The notes: a model not told the origin generated them from the letters alone. A DNA stretch of 64,000 nucleotides from an uncultured Halieaceae bacterium (GCA_938074045.1 CALJGI010000037.1:1-64000); one strand, 5' to 3'. Shown: positions 27,065 to 36,151, counted from the first letter of the stretch. Numbers and translations are program-made.

Positions 27065-28207
27065 CTAGCGTTGAAGAATGGTGACGGCGCTGATGCCCGG
27101 CGCCCCGTATACGTGGGTGTATCCCACCTTGGGTTCACCGGGCACCTGTCGGCTTCCGGCAATCCCTCTCAATTGCACGACATTTTCGTGTATCTGACGT
27201 AGTCCCGAGGCACCAATGGGCTCTCCGTTGGCAAGACAACCACCGTCAGTATTAACGGGCAGTCGTCCGTTGATCCGGGTTGCCCCTTCCGCCAGCATCT
27301 GTTCCTGCTCGCCGTGCTCACAAAATCCATTTTCAGCCATGTGCATGATTTCCGCACCCGACTCCGTGTCTTGCAGCTGCGCCACATCCACATCTTCCGG
27401 ACCGATACCGGCCTGCTCGAAGGCAGCTTTGGAGGCGTCTACCGTGGGCCCATCGATATGCTCCAGCGCCTGGGACGGTGCGAAAACCTCAAACGATCCG
27501 TAGCGACGCGAACGCAACACGCCCGACGAGATGTACACCGGCCGCGAACAGTAGCGCTCGGCGTGATCAGCTCGGCATACGACAAGGGCAACACCGCCTT
27601 CGGATGGCGAACAAAACATAAACTTGGTGAGCGGGTCGTTAACCATCAACGAATTCTGTATCTCCTCCAGTTCAATAGGGGTCTGACGCCACGCGTTCGG
27701 ATTCAGCGATCCGTTGATAAACGCCTTTTCGGATACCCGCGCCAATGCGGTCGAAGTTATCCCATAATCATGCATGTACTTTTGAATTTTCATGGCAAAG
27801 AACTGGGTGGTCATCATCATGCCCATTTCGCCGTACCACATGCCCAGACCGAGACCCTTGGGGTCCGCATTGAATGCGCCGCGTGCGTGTTTATCAAAAC
27901 CTGCCACCATACCAATATCAGCAGCGCCTGATTTAATCATCTGCACCGCAGACATCAGCGAACTACCGCCAGTGGCACAGCCATTCGCAACATTGGTGAA
28001 GGGCAAACCGGTCAAGCCAAGCTCATTGACCAGCGCATCGGCGCTGCCGGCGCTGTGGCTGCCGCCGTAGGCGAACTCCATGTCTTTCCATTCAACACCC
28101 GCGTCCTTCAGAGCTTCACGTGCGGCATAGGCACCCTGCTCCAGGCCGCTGCGCTCCGGCGTACGACCAAAGGGATGCATGCCTATTCCAACGATAGCTA
28201 CGTCCAC
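27065..28207 (-). CDS. thiolase-fold lipid-transfer-like protein, possible Ltp2-type aldolase
   Basis: 380 residues from a GTG at 28207 with AAGGAGG 5 nt upstream. The fold and N-terminal cysteine are those of SCP-x thiolases (VANGCATGGSS, C77). The motif GHPxGATG reads GEPIGASG (328-335, His replaced by Glu), and the C-terminal CxG motif is replaced by GAPG (368-371). True thiolases need those residues. The same pattern with a DUF35 partner is known for the steroid side-chain retro-aldolase Ltp2. The DUF35 gene is 9 bp upstream in the same operon. An aldol or C-C cleavage of a CoA ester is the best inference. Confidence 0.85.
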   Translation of the reverse strand: MDVAIVGIGMHPFGRTPERSGLEQGAYAAREALKDAGVEWKDMEFAYGGSHSAGSADALVNELGLTGLPFTNVANGCATGGSSLMSAVQMIKSGAADIGMVAGFDKHARGAFNADPKGLGLGMWYGEMGMMMTTQFFAMKIQKYMHDYGITSTALARVSEKAFINGSLNPNAWRQTPIELEEIQNSLMVNDPLTKFMFCSPSEGGVALVVCRADHAERYCSRPVYISSGVLRSRRYGSFEVFAPSQALEHIDGPTVDASKAAFEQAGIGPEDVDVAQLQDTESGAEIMHMAENGFCEHGEQEQMLAEGATRINGRLPVNTDGGCLANGEPIGASGLRQIHENVVQLRGIAGSRQVPGEPKVGYTHVYGAPGISAVTILQR

Positions 28208-28216
28208 GGTGCCTCC

Positions 28217-28645
28217 TTATTCCACGGGCCTGAAAGAAAAACCGATGACGTCGGTGCCATCTTCGTCCTTCCGGTATGGTTCAAATACCACTTCCATCTC
28301 CATACCGATGCTCAATTTCTTCGGGTCATTTTCTGTCAGCCGACCCTCCACACGAACGCCCCCGGGTAACTCCACGTAACCAACGCCATAAGGCGTGAAG
28401 GATTCCTGGGTTTCGCCGCTGTTATACGGAGACTTCGGCATAAAGCGCTGCACTGTCCAGGTCCACAATGTACCCTGATTCGGCAGCTTTTCCACCGCTG
28501 TCTCCCGACTGCCACAGGCATTGCAGCTACCCTGTGCCGGAAACGCCGCTCGCCCGCAATCCTGACAACGCGAGCACAAGAGTGCCGGCTTGGTATCAGG
28601 CCATGAAAACAGGCCTTCGGCTATGGGACGAGCATTTTCCATCAT
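28217..28645 (-). CDS. DUF35 zinc-ribbon/OB-fold partner protein
   Basis: 142 residues. The rubredoxin-like zinc ribbon carries C24/C27/C30 and C41/C44 (CSRCQDCGRAAFPAQGSCNAC), followed by an OB fold (about 55-142, PYGVGYVELPGGVRVEGRL). Such proteins form obligate complexes with thiolase-fold enzymes. It is first in its operon, directly before the thiolase-like gene, and starts about 73 bp from shared operator copy 2. Whether it only scaffolds or also guides acyl-CoA is not visible. Confidence 0.9.
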   Translation of the reverse strand: MMENARPIAEGLFSWPDTKPALLCSRCQDCGRAAFPAQGSCNACGSRETAVEKLPNQGTLWTWTVQRFMPKSPYNSGETQESFTPYGVGYVELPGGVRVEGRLTENDPKKLSIGMEMEVVFEPYRKDEDGTDVIGFSFRPVE

Positions 28646-28704
28646 AAGATGTTCACTATCTTCGCATGAGGAGCGGGAGCCTTAAATCTTAGCAGGCTCA
28701 GAGC

Positions 28705-28733
28705 CTAAAAAACAGTCTGGTTTGTTTCTTTTA
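28705..28733. promoter_or_regulatory. shared operator, copy 2
   Basis: Core ACAGTCTGGTTTGT at 28712-28725 between AAAAA and TTCTTTT arms, in the divergent region of the DUF35 and SnoaL-like genes. It is the most divergent copy: CAAT is replaced by CTGG, so the minus-strand TTGAC box is lost and no good -10 lies 17 bp away. The palindrome is nevertheless recognisable, which argues that the shared element is an operator and not only a -35 box. Confidence 0.5.
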
Positions 28734-28785
28734 AATGCAACTGAAGGTAAGCTTGGGCTACAAAAACTGATGTGGGATAACTGAC

Positions 28786-29244
28786 ATGACGGAAACACAA
28801 GCCCTTGCCGACGACCGCGCCATCCGTGACCTGTGCGCTCGCTATATTGATGCTGTAAACCGCACCGACGGCGCTGCCTGGCAGGACACCTGGGCAGAGA
28901 ACGGAACCTGGAATCTGATGGGCACTGAAGTGACCGGGCGTGAGCCCTTGCTGGGGTTTTGGCAGGCGGCCATGTCGGGCTTCAAGTTCGCTCTGATGGT
29001 GTTGAATTCAGGCGCTATCGACATTTCAGGTGATACGGCCAGTGGCAGATGGTACGTGACCGAACATTTACTCGGACAGGATGGCAACGGCATCCATGTG
29101 GAAGGCGCCTATGATGACGAATACGTGCGTGAAAATGGTCGATGGCTTTTTGCAAGACGCAATTACCAGGCCTTGTATCAGGGCCCGCAGGACTTGTCCG
29201 GCACCTATACGCCCTACTCGGCTCCACAGAGCCAAGCAGAGTAA
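28786..29244 (+). CDS. SnoaL/NTF2-like protein
   Basis: 152 residues with the SnoaL-like 4 pattern: IRDLCARYIDAVNRTDGAAWQ, WAENGTWNLMG, REPLLGFWQAAM, SGAIDISGDTASGRWYV and YDDEYVRENGRWLFARR. This cone-shaped fold serves isomerases, hydratases and small dehydratases as well as non-catalytic proteins. It stands alone on the plus strand, opposite the DUF35-thiolase operon, under shared operator copy 2, and ends 4 bp from the convergent SDR gene. A hydratase or isomerase step on the same pathway is a guess. Confidence 0.8.
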   Translation: MTETQALADDRAIRDLCARYIDAVNRTDGAAWQDTWAENGTWNLMGTEVTGREPLLGFWQAAMSGFKFALMVLNSGAIDISGDTASGRWYVTEHLLGQDGNGIHVEGAYDDEYVRENGRWLFARRNYQALYQGPQDLSGTYTPYSAPQSQAE

Positions 29245-29248
29245 TGTG

Positions 29249-29989
29249 TCAGGCGCGAATAATCGCGCCGCCATCTACGGCCAGGCCATGACCGGTAATA
29301 AAGCTTGAGTTTGGTGATGCGAGAAACAGAATCGCGTTAGCAATATCCTCGGGCAGTCCCCAGCGCCCCACCGCACTCTTGTTTTCCCAGTACGCTTTAA
29401 AGTCAGCATCCAACTCAATCAATTCTCGGGTAATACCGGTCACAATGGCACCGGGCAACACATAATTCACGGTAATGCCGTCGCATCCAACTTCTATCGC
29501 CAGGTTTTTACTGAATCCAGCCACGCCGTGCTTGGCCGCGGTATAAGCCCCCATAGCCTCGTTCCCCAGTAAAGCGTTGACCGACGCTGTATTGATGATG
29601 CGGCCGGCCCCGCTCTCTCTCAGCATGGGAATGGCAGCCCGACTCAGACGAAACATGGAGCGCAAGTTAACTGACATCACCCTGTCCCAGGTTTCATCGT
29701 CGGTTTGTTCAAGCAGCGCCACGGGTGCAATACCCGCATTGTTCACCAGTACATCCAACCCACCCATATGTGTGGTAACCGCATCCAGAATCAGGGCAGG
29801 TGCAGTATCGGTCGAGACGTCCTGTATCAGGGTGTGTAACCCAATAGCTTCCAACGTGCCCAGCGCATCGCCATTGATGTCCACCGCCAACACCCTCGCC
29901 CCGGCATTATGAAATGCCAGCGCCGTGGCACGGCCGATGCCATCGGCGGCCCCGGTAACTACCACCCGGTAAGTGCTGAAATCAGTCAT
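29249..29989 (-). CDS. SDR family oxidoreductase
   Basis: 246 residues when started at the ATG at 29989 (MTDFSTYRVVVTGAADGIG), 8 bp inside the preceding gene; a GTG at 29998 is the alternative. Cofactor motif TGAADGIG, LVNNAGIAP, catalytic serine in INTASVNALL, and YTAAKHG with the catalytic Tyr and Lys. The C-terminus GHGLAVDGG is standard. It is co-translated with the MDR reductase upstream, so double-bond and carbonyl reduction or oxidation may be linked. Confidence 0.92.
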   Translation of the reverse strand: MTDFSTYRVVVTGAADGIGRATALAFHNAGARVLAVDINGDALGTLEAIGLHTLIQDVSTDTAPALILDAVTTHMGGLDVLVNNAGIAPVALLEQTDDETWDRVMSVNLRSMFRLSRAAIPMLRESGAGRIINTASVNALLGNEAMGAYTAAKHGVAGFSKNLAIEVGCDGITVNYVLPGAIVTGITRELIELDADFKAYWENKSAVGRWGLPEDIANAILFLASPNSSFITGHGLAVDGGAIIRA

Positions 29990-31007
29990 CGAAATCACCG
30001 ATATTCACAATGAGCTTGCCGGTGTTACGACCATCAAACAGCATGTGAAAAGCATCGAGTGCATTGTCCAGGTCATCTACCACCTGCTCATTGAAATGAA
30101 TTTTGCCTTCCATGAGCCACTGTCCCATGGCCGCTATCCCTTCGGGAAACTGAGCGACATAACTGCTGACCAGAAAGCCTTCCATGCGTGCGCTCTTGGC
30201 CAGAATTTGCCACATGTTCTTAGGTCCAGGGCGTTTCTCGACATCGTTGTAAGTCGAGATCCAGCCGCAAAAAACAATCCGGGCCCGCTCTGCCAGATTC
30301 ATCAGTACCGCATCAAGCATCTCGCCACCCACGTTTTCCCAGTAAATATCGACCCCATCGGGACATTTTTCCGCGATGGCAGCGGTCAAATCATCACAGG
30401 CTTTATAGTCAATAACGTCATCGAAACCGCATTCATCTACCACCCATCGACACTTGTCCTCGCCCCCAGCGATACCCACGACCCGACAACCCAGTATCTT
30501 GCCAATCTGTCCTGAAACAGAGCCGACAGCTCCCGCAGCCCCACTCACCAACAATGTCTCTCCCGCCCGGGGCTTGCCCACATCGACCATACCGAAGTAG
30601 GAAGTCATTCCGGTAGCTCCGAGAATGCTGAGAAAATTGGTTAGAGGAAGACCCATGGTGTCCTCCAGCCTCGTCGCGGCCTCCGCGGAACTGACGCTGT
30701 AGTCTTCCCAACCATTCAAGCCCAGCGCAATATCGCCCACAGAAAAATCGGGGCTGTTGCTGGCGACTACACGGCCAATCGTTGTCGCCCAGACTGGACT
30801 ACCCAGCGGTATTGGCGGCAGATAGCTGGGCTCATCGCTCATCCATCCCCTGATCGCCGGATCCAGAGACATATACAGATTACGAATAACGATCTCCCCC
30901 TCACCCGGTTCAGGTATGGGGGTCTCTCGCCGGACGACGTCTTCAGGGGTAGGCAGACCTGCGGGGCGACGGGTGAGAATAAATTGGCGGTTAACTGAAT
31001 CAGACAC
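29982..31007 (-). CDS. zinc-free MDR NADP-dependent oxidoreductase (CurA/PTGR-like), copy 2
   Basis: 341 residues from a GTG at 31007 with GGAG six bases upstream. The longer frame to 31298 would run through the promoter and the divergent monooxygenase gene and lacks similarity there. Blocks: RRETPIPEPGEGEIVIRNLYMSLDPAIRGWM (family N-terminus), ATGMTSYFGMVDVGKP, VSGAAGAVGSVSGQIGKILG and YWENVGGEMLDAVL. It is paralogous to the genes at 23025 and 37916. It leads a two-gene operon with the SDR at 29249 under shared operator copy 3. Confidence 0.92.
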   Translation of the reverse strand: MSDSVNRQFILTRRPAGLPTPEDVVRRETPIPEPGEGEIVIRNLYMSLDPAIRGWMSDEPSYLPPIPLGSPVWATTIGRVVASNSPDFSVGDIALGLNGWEDYSVSSAEAATRLEDTMGLPLTNFLSILGATGMTSYFGMVDVGKPRAGETLLVSGAAGAVGSVSGQIGKILGCRVVGIAGGEDKCRWVVDECGFDDVIDYKACDDLTAAIAEKCPDGVDIYWENVGGEMLDAVLMNLAERARIVFCGWISTYNDVEKRPGPKNMWQILAKSARMEGFLVSSYVAQFPEGIAAMGQWLMEGKIHFNEQVVDDLDNALDAFHMLFDGRNTGKLIVNIGDFDD

Positions 31008-31065
31008 TGGTGTCTCCAGATATTGTGGGCGGGCCGCAATCGACATCCCGATTGAAAGATCGACC

Positions 31066-31109
31066 AACATACTGCTCTCCAAAAAAGCAGTCAACCCTGA
31101 TTGTTTTGT
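31066..31109. promoter_or_regulatory. shared operator, copy 3, with overlapping promoter
   Basis: Core GCAGTCAACCCTGA at 31087-31100 with AAAAAA on the left and TTGTTTTG on the right. The minus strand has TTGACT (31094-31089), 17 bp, then TATGTT (31071-31066), a strong-looking promoter for the MDR-SDR operon. The plus strand has TTGTTT (31101-31106), 17 bp, then TGC-TACCGT for the monooxygenase gene. The two -35 boxes are back to back inside the palindrome. Confidence 0.7.
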
Positions 31110-31161
31110 ATAACGGCCTTTGCTACCGTACCCACTCGCCCACTGCAGGGAAGTTCCAATC

Positions 31162-31506
31162 ATGACTGTATTGATTAATGGCTGGGTTGAATTCAGCCCT
31201 GAAAATGCCGAGAAAGCTGTCTCAGCGGCAGCACAACTCATGGCCGACACCCGCAGCCAAAAAGGTTGCCGGGAATATATCTGGAGTCTGGATCCCACTA
31301 TACCAGGACGTGTTTATGTCTATGAAAACTGGGAATCCAGCGAAGATCTGAATGCACACCTTGCAGGCCGATTCTACGCCGAAATGCTAGGCTTACTAGG
31401 TCAGTACGAGATGCTTGGCACAGATATTCTGAAGTATCGAATCGACCACTCAGAGCCGGTTTATGATCCCGATGGTGTACCGCGAGGGGATTTTTTTACC
31501 GGCTAG
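31162..31506 (+). CDS. antibiotic-biosynthesis-monooxygenase (ABM) domain protein
   Basis: 114 residues from the ATG at 31162. It is a ferredoxin-like ABM fold: MTVLINGWVEFSPENAEKAV, SQKGCREYIWSLDP, RVYVYENWESSEDLNAHLAG. The Glu-Asn-Trp block is the family hallmark. Such small dimeric proteins act as cofactor-free monooxygenases or bind heme or substrates. It is monocistronic, opposite the MDR-SDR operon, under shared operator copy 3. Confidence 0.85.
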   Translation: MTVLINGWVEFSPENAEKAVSAAAQLMADTRSQKGCREYIWSLDPTIPGRVYVYENWESSEDLNAHLAGRFYAEMLGLLGQYEMLGTDILKYRIDHSEPVYDPDGVPRGDFFTG

Positions 31507-31518
31507 CTCTGGGTGATC

Positions 31519-31568
31519 GAAGGACCAGACTCCCACCTCCAGCGCTCGCCGGAGGTGGTCCGGGTCCA
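31519..31568. terminator. bidirectional hairpin between convergent genes
   Basis: CCACCTCC (31533-31540) and GGAGGTGG (31551-31558) form a perfect 8-bp stem around a 10-nt loop, with an outer GGACC/GGTCC pairing. It lies between the stops of the plus-strand monooxygenase gene and the minus-strand TonB receptor gene. No T-tract follows on either strand, so termination strength is uncertain. Confidence 0.5.
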
Positions 31569-31573
31569 GGGCT

Positions 31574-33793
31574 TTAGAAGTTACCCGAGATCTGTACCCC
31601 GAAGTGCTTGCCACCGGTGACCGCACCAAAGGTGAACAGCGGTGGTACAACAACCGCTGAATTGAATCCCTGCTCATCGCCGAGATCACGTCCATAGGCG
31701 CTGACTTTCACGGTGCGCCCGCTATCCCACTCCCACTCATAGGACAGTGAGGCATCCACAACAGCACGGCTGTCCAACAATCCCTGTGGTGCATTGCCGA
31801 CATCCACCTGGTACTCGTCGGTATAGCGATAACCCACAAAGGCGCTGAGCGTACCAGAACCTATCCGGCGGGAATAATTACCGTTGATACCGCCAGTCCA
31901 CTCCGGAACCCGACGCAGTTCCAGGGAGCTGTTATCCGTCACCACCCCGTCACCGGTCAAATCTGCCTTGTAGTCATCGTATTCCGCATCCAGATAGCCG
32001 AAATTGGCATTGAGCACGAAGTGATCTGTCATGACCCAGGTTAGTTCACCTTCCAACCCCCAGATATTCACCGATGACGCGTTCTCAACCACCGTCAATG
32101 TGGCGCCAAAGGGATCGGGCTGTATGACCTCTTCCTGCTTGTCTTCATAGTCGGTCATGAAGGCAGCCAGATTCAGTCTGACTTTGCCATCGGCGTAATC
32201 ACCCTTCATACCAAATTCAAACTGATTAACGAATTCCGGATCGAAGGGGCCAATATCGGCCGGCGTATAGTTACGACCATTAAAGCCACCGGAGCGGAAG
32301 CCCTCGGAGTAGGAACCATAGATCAGGATGTCATCACTCACCTTGTAGTCCAGGCCAATCTTTGGCGTGAACTCGCTCCAGTCTTCATCCGCTTCGACAA
32401 AACCTGCAGGAAAAAAGTTTTGACGTAGCCCGAAAGCCACAAAATTTCCCGCGGCAATTTCCTTTTCTTCCCGGGTATAACGACCACCGACCGTCAGATT
32501 CAGCTGATCCGACAGGCTGAAGTGTGCTTCACCAAATACTGACATGGTTTCACGCTCATGATCAGTGAAGGGGTCCTGATAGATCGCGCCATTACCCGTG
32601 AGATCAGGTCCGAACACCTCAATCACCGCCGTTTTCTGGTCGAGATAGTACTCGTCCTCCAACCAATAAAACCCGGCGACGAAATCCCAGCTTTCACTGA
32701 AGGCCTCATTAGAGGCGAAACGCAACTCGGTGCTTGTCTGCTCAGAATCCTGGGCGCGGGTCACGTGCAGAAAAGACAACGGCGTGCCATCAAAGTCGGT
32801 GGGTACAAACTCATCGGTCTCTCGATAACCGCTGACAGAGGTCAGTGTTCCCATCTCAAACTGCCAGCTCATTTCCAGCGTGTAAGCTTCCAAATCAAAC
32901 TCGATGGGGGAGAGGAAATCCTGGTTGACCTCGTCTATGGGCCCACCACCACATTGTGCGAACAGAGCACAGACCAATTCCGGTACCTGTGAGCGATTGG
33001 CCAGCGGGATGCCATCATTTTCGTCGGTGTAGTCGGTGTAAATAAATTGTGCTTCGAAGCTATCAGAGGGAGTCCACAGCAAGGTGGCTGTGATTTCAGT
33101 ATTATCTCGATCCCCTACCTGCTCACCATTGAATTTATTGGTCAGCTGACCGCCGTCCTGTTGCGTCGCATAGGCTAGCTTACCAGCCAATGTCCCTTCA
33201 GCAATCGGAAAATTCAGCACGGCTTTGACATCGGTGCGATCGTTATCACCTGCGGTTAATTCGTAGCGTAATCCCAACTCACCTGTTGGCCGGGTATGAC
33301 GCACATTGATGACACCACCGGTCGTGTTCCTACCAAACAAGGTGCCCTGGGGTCCCCGCAGTACCTCGATGCTAGCAAAGTCGAAGGTATTGGCCATCGA
33401 GCCATTCACAAAGGAGAGTGAGACGCCGTCAACGACAAACCCAACGGCGGGATCAAAGCTGCGCTCAACCTCCTGGGTGCCGACACCGCGAACATAAAGT
33501 GACGCCGCCCCGGGAGCAACACTGACTGAGTCAATGACCACATTGGGAATAAATCCTTCCAATTCCCGGATATCACGCATAATCAGGTCGTCTACAGCAT
33601 CACCGCTGAAAGCCGACACAGCGACGGGAACATCCTGCGCCGATTCCAACACCTTTCGCGCTGTCACCAGCACCTCTTCGAGCAACATCACATCTTCCTG
33701 GCCAAAAAGCTGGGGGCTTGCCACACCGGCACATACGGCAGCGACCGCGGCCGCAAGATGACGACGAATGGACGTGTATTCTGATACTTTCAT
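31574..33793 (-). CDS. TonB-dependent outer-membrane receptor, copy 1
   Basis: 739 residues from the ATG at 33793, which has GGAGAG 5-6 nt upstream; 33805 is possible. A signal peptide ends near SPQLFGQ. A TonB box/plug start (LLEEVLVTARKV), plug motifs LRGPQGTLFGRNTTGGVINV and the 22-strand barrel with C-terminal aromatic end (GVQISGNF) are present. It imports a large or hydrophobic substrate across the outer membrane. It is the sole minus-strand gene from shared operator copy 4, so it is probably induced with the catabolic genes. A paralogue lies at 46793-49081. Confidence 0.95.
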   Translation of the reverse strand: MKVSEYTSIRRHLAAAVAAVCAGVASPQLFGQEDVMLLEEVLVTARKVLESAQDVPVAVSAFSGDAVDDLIMRDIRELEGFIPNVVIDSVSVAPGAASLYVRGVGTQEVERSFDPAVGFVVDGVSLSFVNGSMANTFDFASIEVLRGPQGTLFGRNTTGGVINVRHTRPTGELGLRYELTAGDNDRTDVKAVLNFPIAEGTLAGKLAYATQQDGGQLTNKFNGEQVGDRDNTEITATLLWTPSDSFEAQFIYTDYTDENDGIPLANRSQVPELVCALFAQCGGGPIDEVNQDFLSPIEFDLEAYTLEMSWQFEMGTLTSVSGYRETDEFVPTDFDGTPLSFLHVTRAQDSEQTSTELRFASNEAFSESWDFVAGFYWLEDEYYLDQKTAVIEVFGPDLTGNGAIYQDPFTDHERETMSVFGEAHFSLSDQLNLTVGGRYTREEKEIAAGNFVAFGLRQNFFPAGFVEADEDWSEFTPKIGLDYKVSDDILIYGSYSEGFRSGGFNGRNYTPADIGPFDPEFVNQFEFGMKGDYADGKVRLNLAAFMTDYEDKQEEVIQPDPFGATLTVVENASSVNIWGLEGELTWVMTDHFVLNANFGYLDAEYDDYKADLTGDGVVTDNSSLELRRVPEWTGGINGNYSRRIGSGTLSAFVGYRYTDEYQVDVGNAPQGLLDSRAVVDASLSYEWEWDSGRTVKVSAYGRDLGDEQGFNSAVVVPPLFTFGAVTGGKHFGVQISGNF

Positions 33794-33845
33794 AGGACTC
33801 TCCATCGTTATGTTTTTATGTGAGAACTACTGCTATAGTTAATCC

Positions 33846-33887
33846 TAATACAATCAGGATTGCCTGTTTTTTTAGTATCAATATTGT
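33846..33887. promoter_or_regulatory. shared operator, copy 4, inverted
   Basis: The core reads TCAGGATTGCCTGT at 33854-33867 on the plus strand, that is ACAGGCAATCCTGA on the minus strand, with the A-run to its left there. In this inverted copy the -35-like box TTGCCT (33860-33865) faces the plus strand, 16 bp before TATTGT (33882-33887), ahead of the molybdopterin gene. A weaker repeat of the half site (ACAAACAG at 33925) lies nearer to that gene. The TonB receptor starts 67 bp away on the other side. Confidence 0.6.
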
Positions 33888-33987
33888 TCTGCGGAATTTC
33901 AAGACCCTTAAAAGGTATTTTTAGACAAACAGGCAGACAGGTAATTGCTTGAAATATATTTAGAGCGGGAAAGGTGCTCCTCATAAT

Positions 33988-36141
33988 ATGAACAAAGTCA
34001 CGCATAAAACATTCTGTCGTTACTGCCACGCCTACTGTCCCATGGAAGCCGATGTTGAGGAAGGTAAGGTTACCGCGGTAAGGCCTGACACCAGCAACGA
34101 AGTATACGGCGGCTATACCTGTATAAAGGGTCGCCAACTCGTGGAACAGATGTATCAGGACGCCAGACTGACCAAGTCCCTGACCCGGGGAGACACAGGC
34201 GAGTTCGAAGAAATATCCAGTGAGCATGCCATCGCCGAAATCGCCCAGCGGGTGCAGGACATTGTGGCCGAACATGGCCCCCGCGCCATCGCAACCTACA
34301 ACGGCACCGTGGCGTTCCAGAATTCTGCCCAGCTGGCCTACAGCCGGGCCTTTCATTACGCGCTGAATTCGCCATCCTATTACACCAGTGTCACTATCGA
34401 TCAACCTGCCAAAGTCTTTGTCGGCTCGCGTATGGGTTACTGGGGGGCCGGTGGACATTTTTTCCATGACTCAGACGTGGCCATGGTGATTGGCAACAAT
34501 ACGCCCGTCTCACACTTTGCAGCGCCCGGTGGCGTTCCATCGGTCAGCCCATTCGATCAGATTCGAACAGCACGCAAGCGCGGACTCAAGCTTATTGCCA
34601 TTGATCCCAGGGTCACCGAATTGGCGCGCCGCGCCGACGTTCACCTGCAAATCAAACCGGGTCAGGATTCCACACTACTCGCAGGGATGATCAGACTTAT
34701 TCTGGCCGAGGATTTACACGACCGCGACTTTTGCGAACAGTACGTCGAGGGACTGGAAGAGCTACGTAAAGAAGTCGAACATTTTGATCTGGAAACGGTG
34801 GCCAGGCTGACGGATATTCCAGCAGCAGACATTGCCTCAACGGCACGACTCTTCGCAGCGGGCCCCAGAGGTGGCGTAGTAACCGGCACCGGCCCGGAAA
34901 TGGGCGCACACCCCAATCTGACCCAGCAGATGGTGGGTTCTCTTAATGCGATATGTGGACGCTTTTATCGCGCTGGGGACACACTGCCCAATCCCGGTGT
35001 GCTGTCACCTGCATCGCCAAGGCGCGCACAAGTGCTCGAGGTTCCTGTCGCCTGGGGCCAGGGCATTAGCTGCCGTACCCGGGATGACCTGGGCGAACTG
35101 ACAACCGTGGGCATGATGGGCCCCATCTCGGAAATGCCTACCTCGCAACTGGCGGACGAAATCCTGCTTGAAGGCGACGGTCAGATAAAAGCATTGATTG
35201 TCGTGGCGGGCAATCCTCTGCTGGCGTGGCCGGACCAGATCAAAGCACATGAAGCACTCAAACAACTGGATTTGCTTATTTGCATAGACCCCTATATCTC
35301 GGCCACCGCCGAGATGGCTGACTATGTGCTGGCCCCTAAACTCACCCTCGAGCGGGAAGATGTAACGCTGCTCAGTGACCCCTGGTATGAAACACCCTAC
35401 AGCCAGTACAGCAAAACTGTTCTGGCCAGTGATCACGATGTGATCGAAGAATGGGAGCTCTACTGGGGTATCGCCAGGCATCTAGGGCTAAAGGTGAAAA
35501 TAGGTGGCACGGTGGTTCCCAATGAGCCGAAACCTACCAAGCATGACCTGCTGAAAATAATCACCGCTGGCTCCAGAGTAGATATCGATTATTTGCGCGA
35601 CAATCCCGGCGGCCATGTGTTTGAAGAGCATAAAGTCACTGTTGAGCCAGCCCAGGAATCCGCCCAGGGAACCCTCAAGCTCTATCCTGAAGGGGTGAAG
35701 GAAGAATTTGCCGCCTTGCGGGCTGACAATGAAGGAGTGGATTCGCGCAGTCATTTGTTGATCTGCTCGCGCAACAAATACGTCCTCAATTCCTTCGGCC
35801 TCAACCTGCCGGCCATCAAGGCTAAAGCCGGCACCACCAATCCGGCCTACGTCCACCCTGATGATCTGAAGCAACTCAATATCGAGGATGACAGCGAAGT
35901 CACTATTGCCTCCGGACATGGCAGTATTACGGCGGTGGTCCGGGCCAATGACAACATCAAGCCGGGCGTCATCGCCATGAATCATAGCTGGGGCACAGCC
36001 CCGGGCAAGGACCTTCCCGTGCGGGAAGTCGGCGCCAACACCAACCGCCTTGTGAACGGACAGGATGGCCTGCAAAAATTTACCGGCATGACCCGTCAAA
36101 GTGCGATTCCGGTGAGCATCACCGCGTTGGCAGCGAACTAG
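33988..36141 (+). CDS. molybdopterin oxidoreductase of the DMSO-reductase family
   Basis: 717 residues. The N-terminal [4Fe-4S] motif CRYCHAYCPMEADV has its fourth Cys in YTCIKGR. Molybdopterin-binding stretches are AMVIGNNTPVSH, LIAIDPRVTELARRADVHLQ, IVVAGNPLLAWPD and the C-terminal dinucleotide-binding domain (YVHPDDLKQLNI, MNHSWG). No Tat signal is present and no electron-transfer or anchor subunit is adjacent, so it is a cytoplasmic, bis-MGD-type enzyme of unknown substrate. It leads the operon with the LLM flavoenzyme, TetR regulator, MDR and MFS genes. A hydroxylation or redox step on the pathway compound is possible. Confidence 0.9.
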   Translation: MNKVTHKTFCRYCHAYCPMEADVEEGKVTAVRPDTSNEVYGGYTCIKGRQLVEQMYQDARLTKSLTRGDTGEFEEISSEHAIAEIAQRVQDIVAEHGPRAIATYNGTVAFQNSAQLAYSRAFHYALNSPSYYTSVTIDQPAKVFVGSRMGYWGAGGHFFHDSDVAMVIGNNTPVSHFAAPGGVPSVSPFDQIRTARKRGLKLIAIDPRVTELARRADVHLQIKPGQDSTLLAGMIRLILAEDLHDRDFCEQYVEGLEELRKEVEHFDLETVARLTDIPAADIASTARLFAAGPRGGVVTGTGPEMGAHPNLTQQMVGSLNAICGRFYRAGDTLPNPGVLSPASPRRAQVLEVPVAWGQGISCRTRDDLGELTTVGMMGPISEMPTSQLADEILLEGDGQIKALIVVAGNPLLAWPDQIKAHEALKQLDLLICIDPYISATAEMADYVLAPKLTLEREDVTLLSDPWYETPYSQYSKTVLASDHDVIEEWELYWGIARHLGLKVKIGGTVVPNEPKPTKHDLLKIITAGSRVDIDYLRDNPGGHVFEEHKVTVEPAQESAQGTLKLYPEGVKEEFAALRADNEGVDSRSHLLICSRNKYVLNSFGLNLPAIKAKAGTTNPAYVHPDDLKQLNIEDDSEVTIASGHGSITAVVRANDNIKPGVIAMNHSWGTAPGKDLPVREVGANTNRLVNGQDGLQKFTGMTRQSAIPVSITALAAN

Positions 36142-36151
36142 GAGCGACGGA

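Noticed and set aside
30998..31298. Extended N-terminus of the MDR reductase to 31298
   Set aside because: The extra 97 residues cross the divergent promoter and the ABM gene and do not resemble the family; GTG 31007 has a ribosome site.
33808..34467. 219-residue minus-strand frame between TonB receptor and molybdopterin gene
   Set aside because: It overlaps the iron-sulfur region of the molybdopterin gene antisense and the operator region; no family signature.
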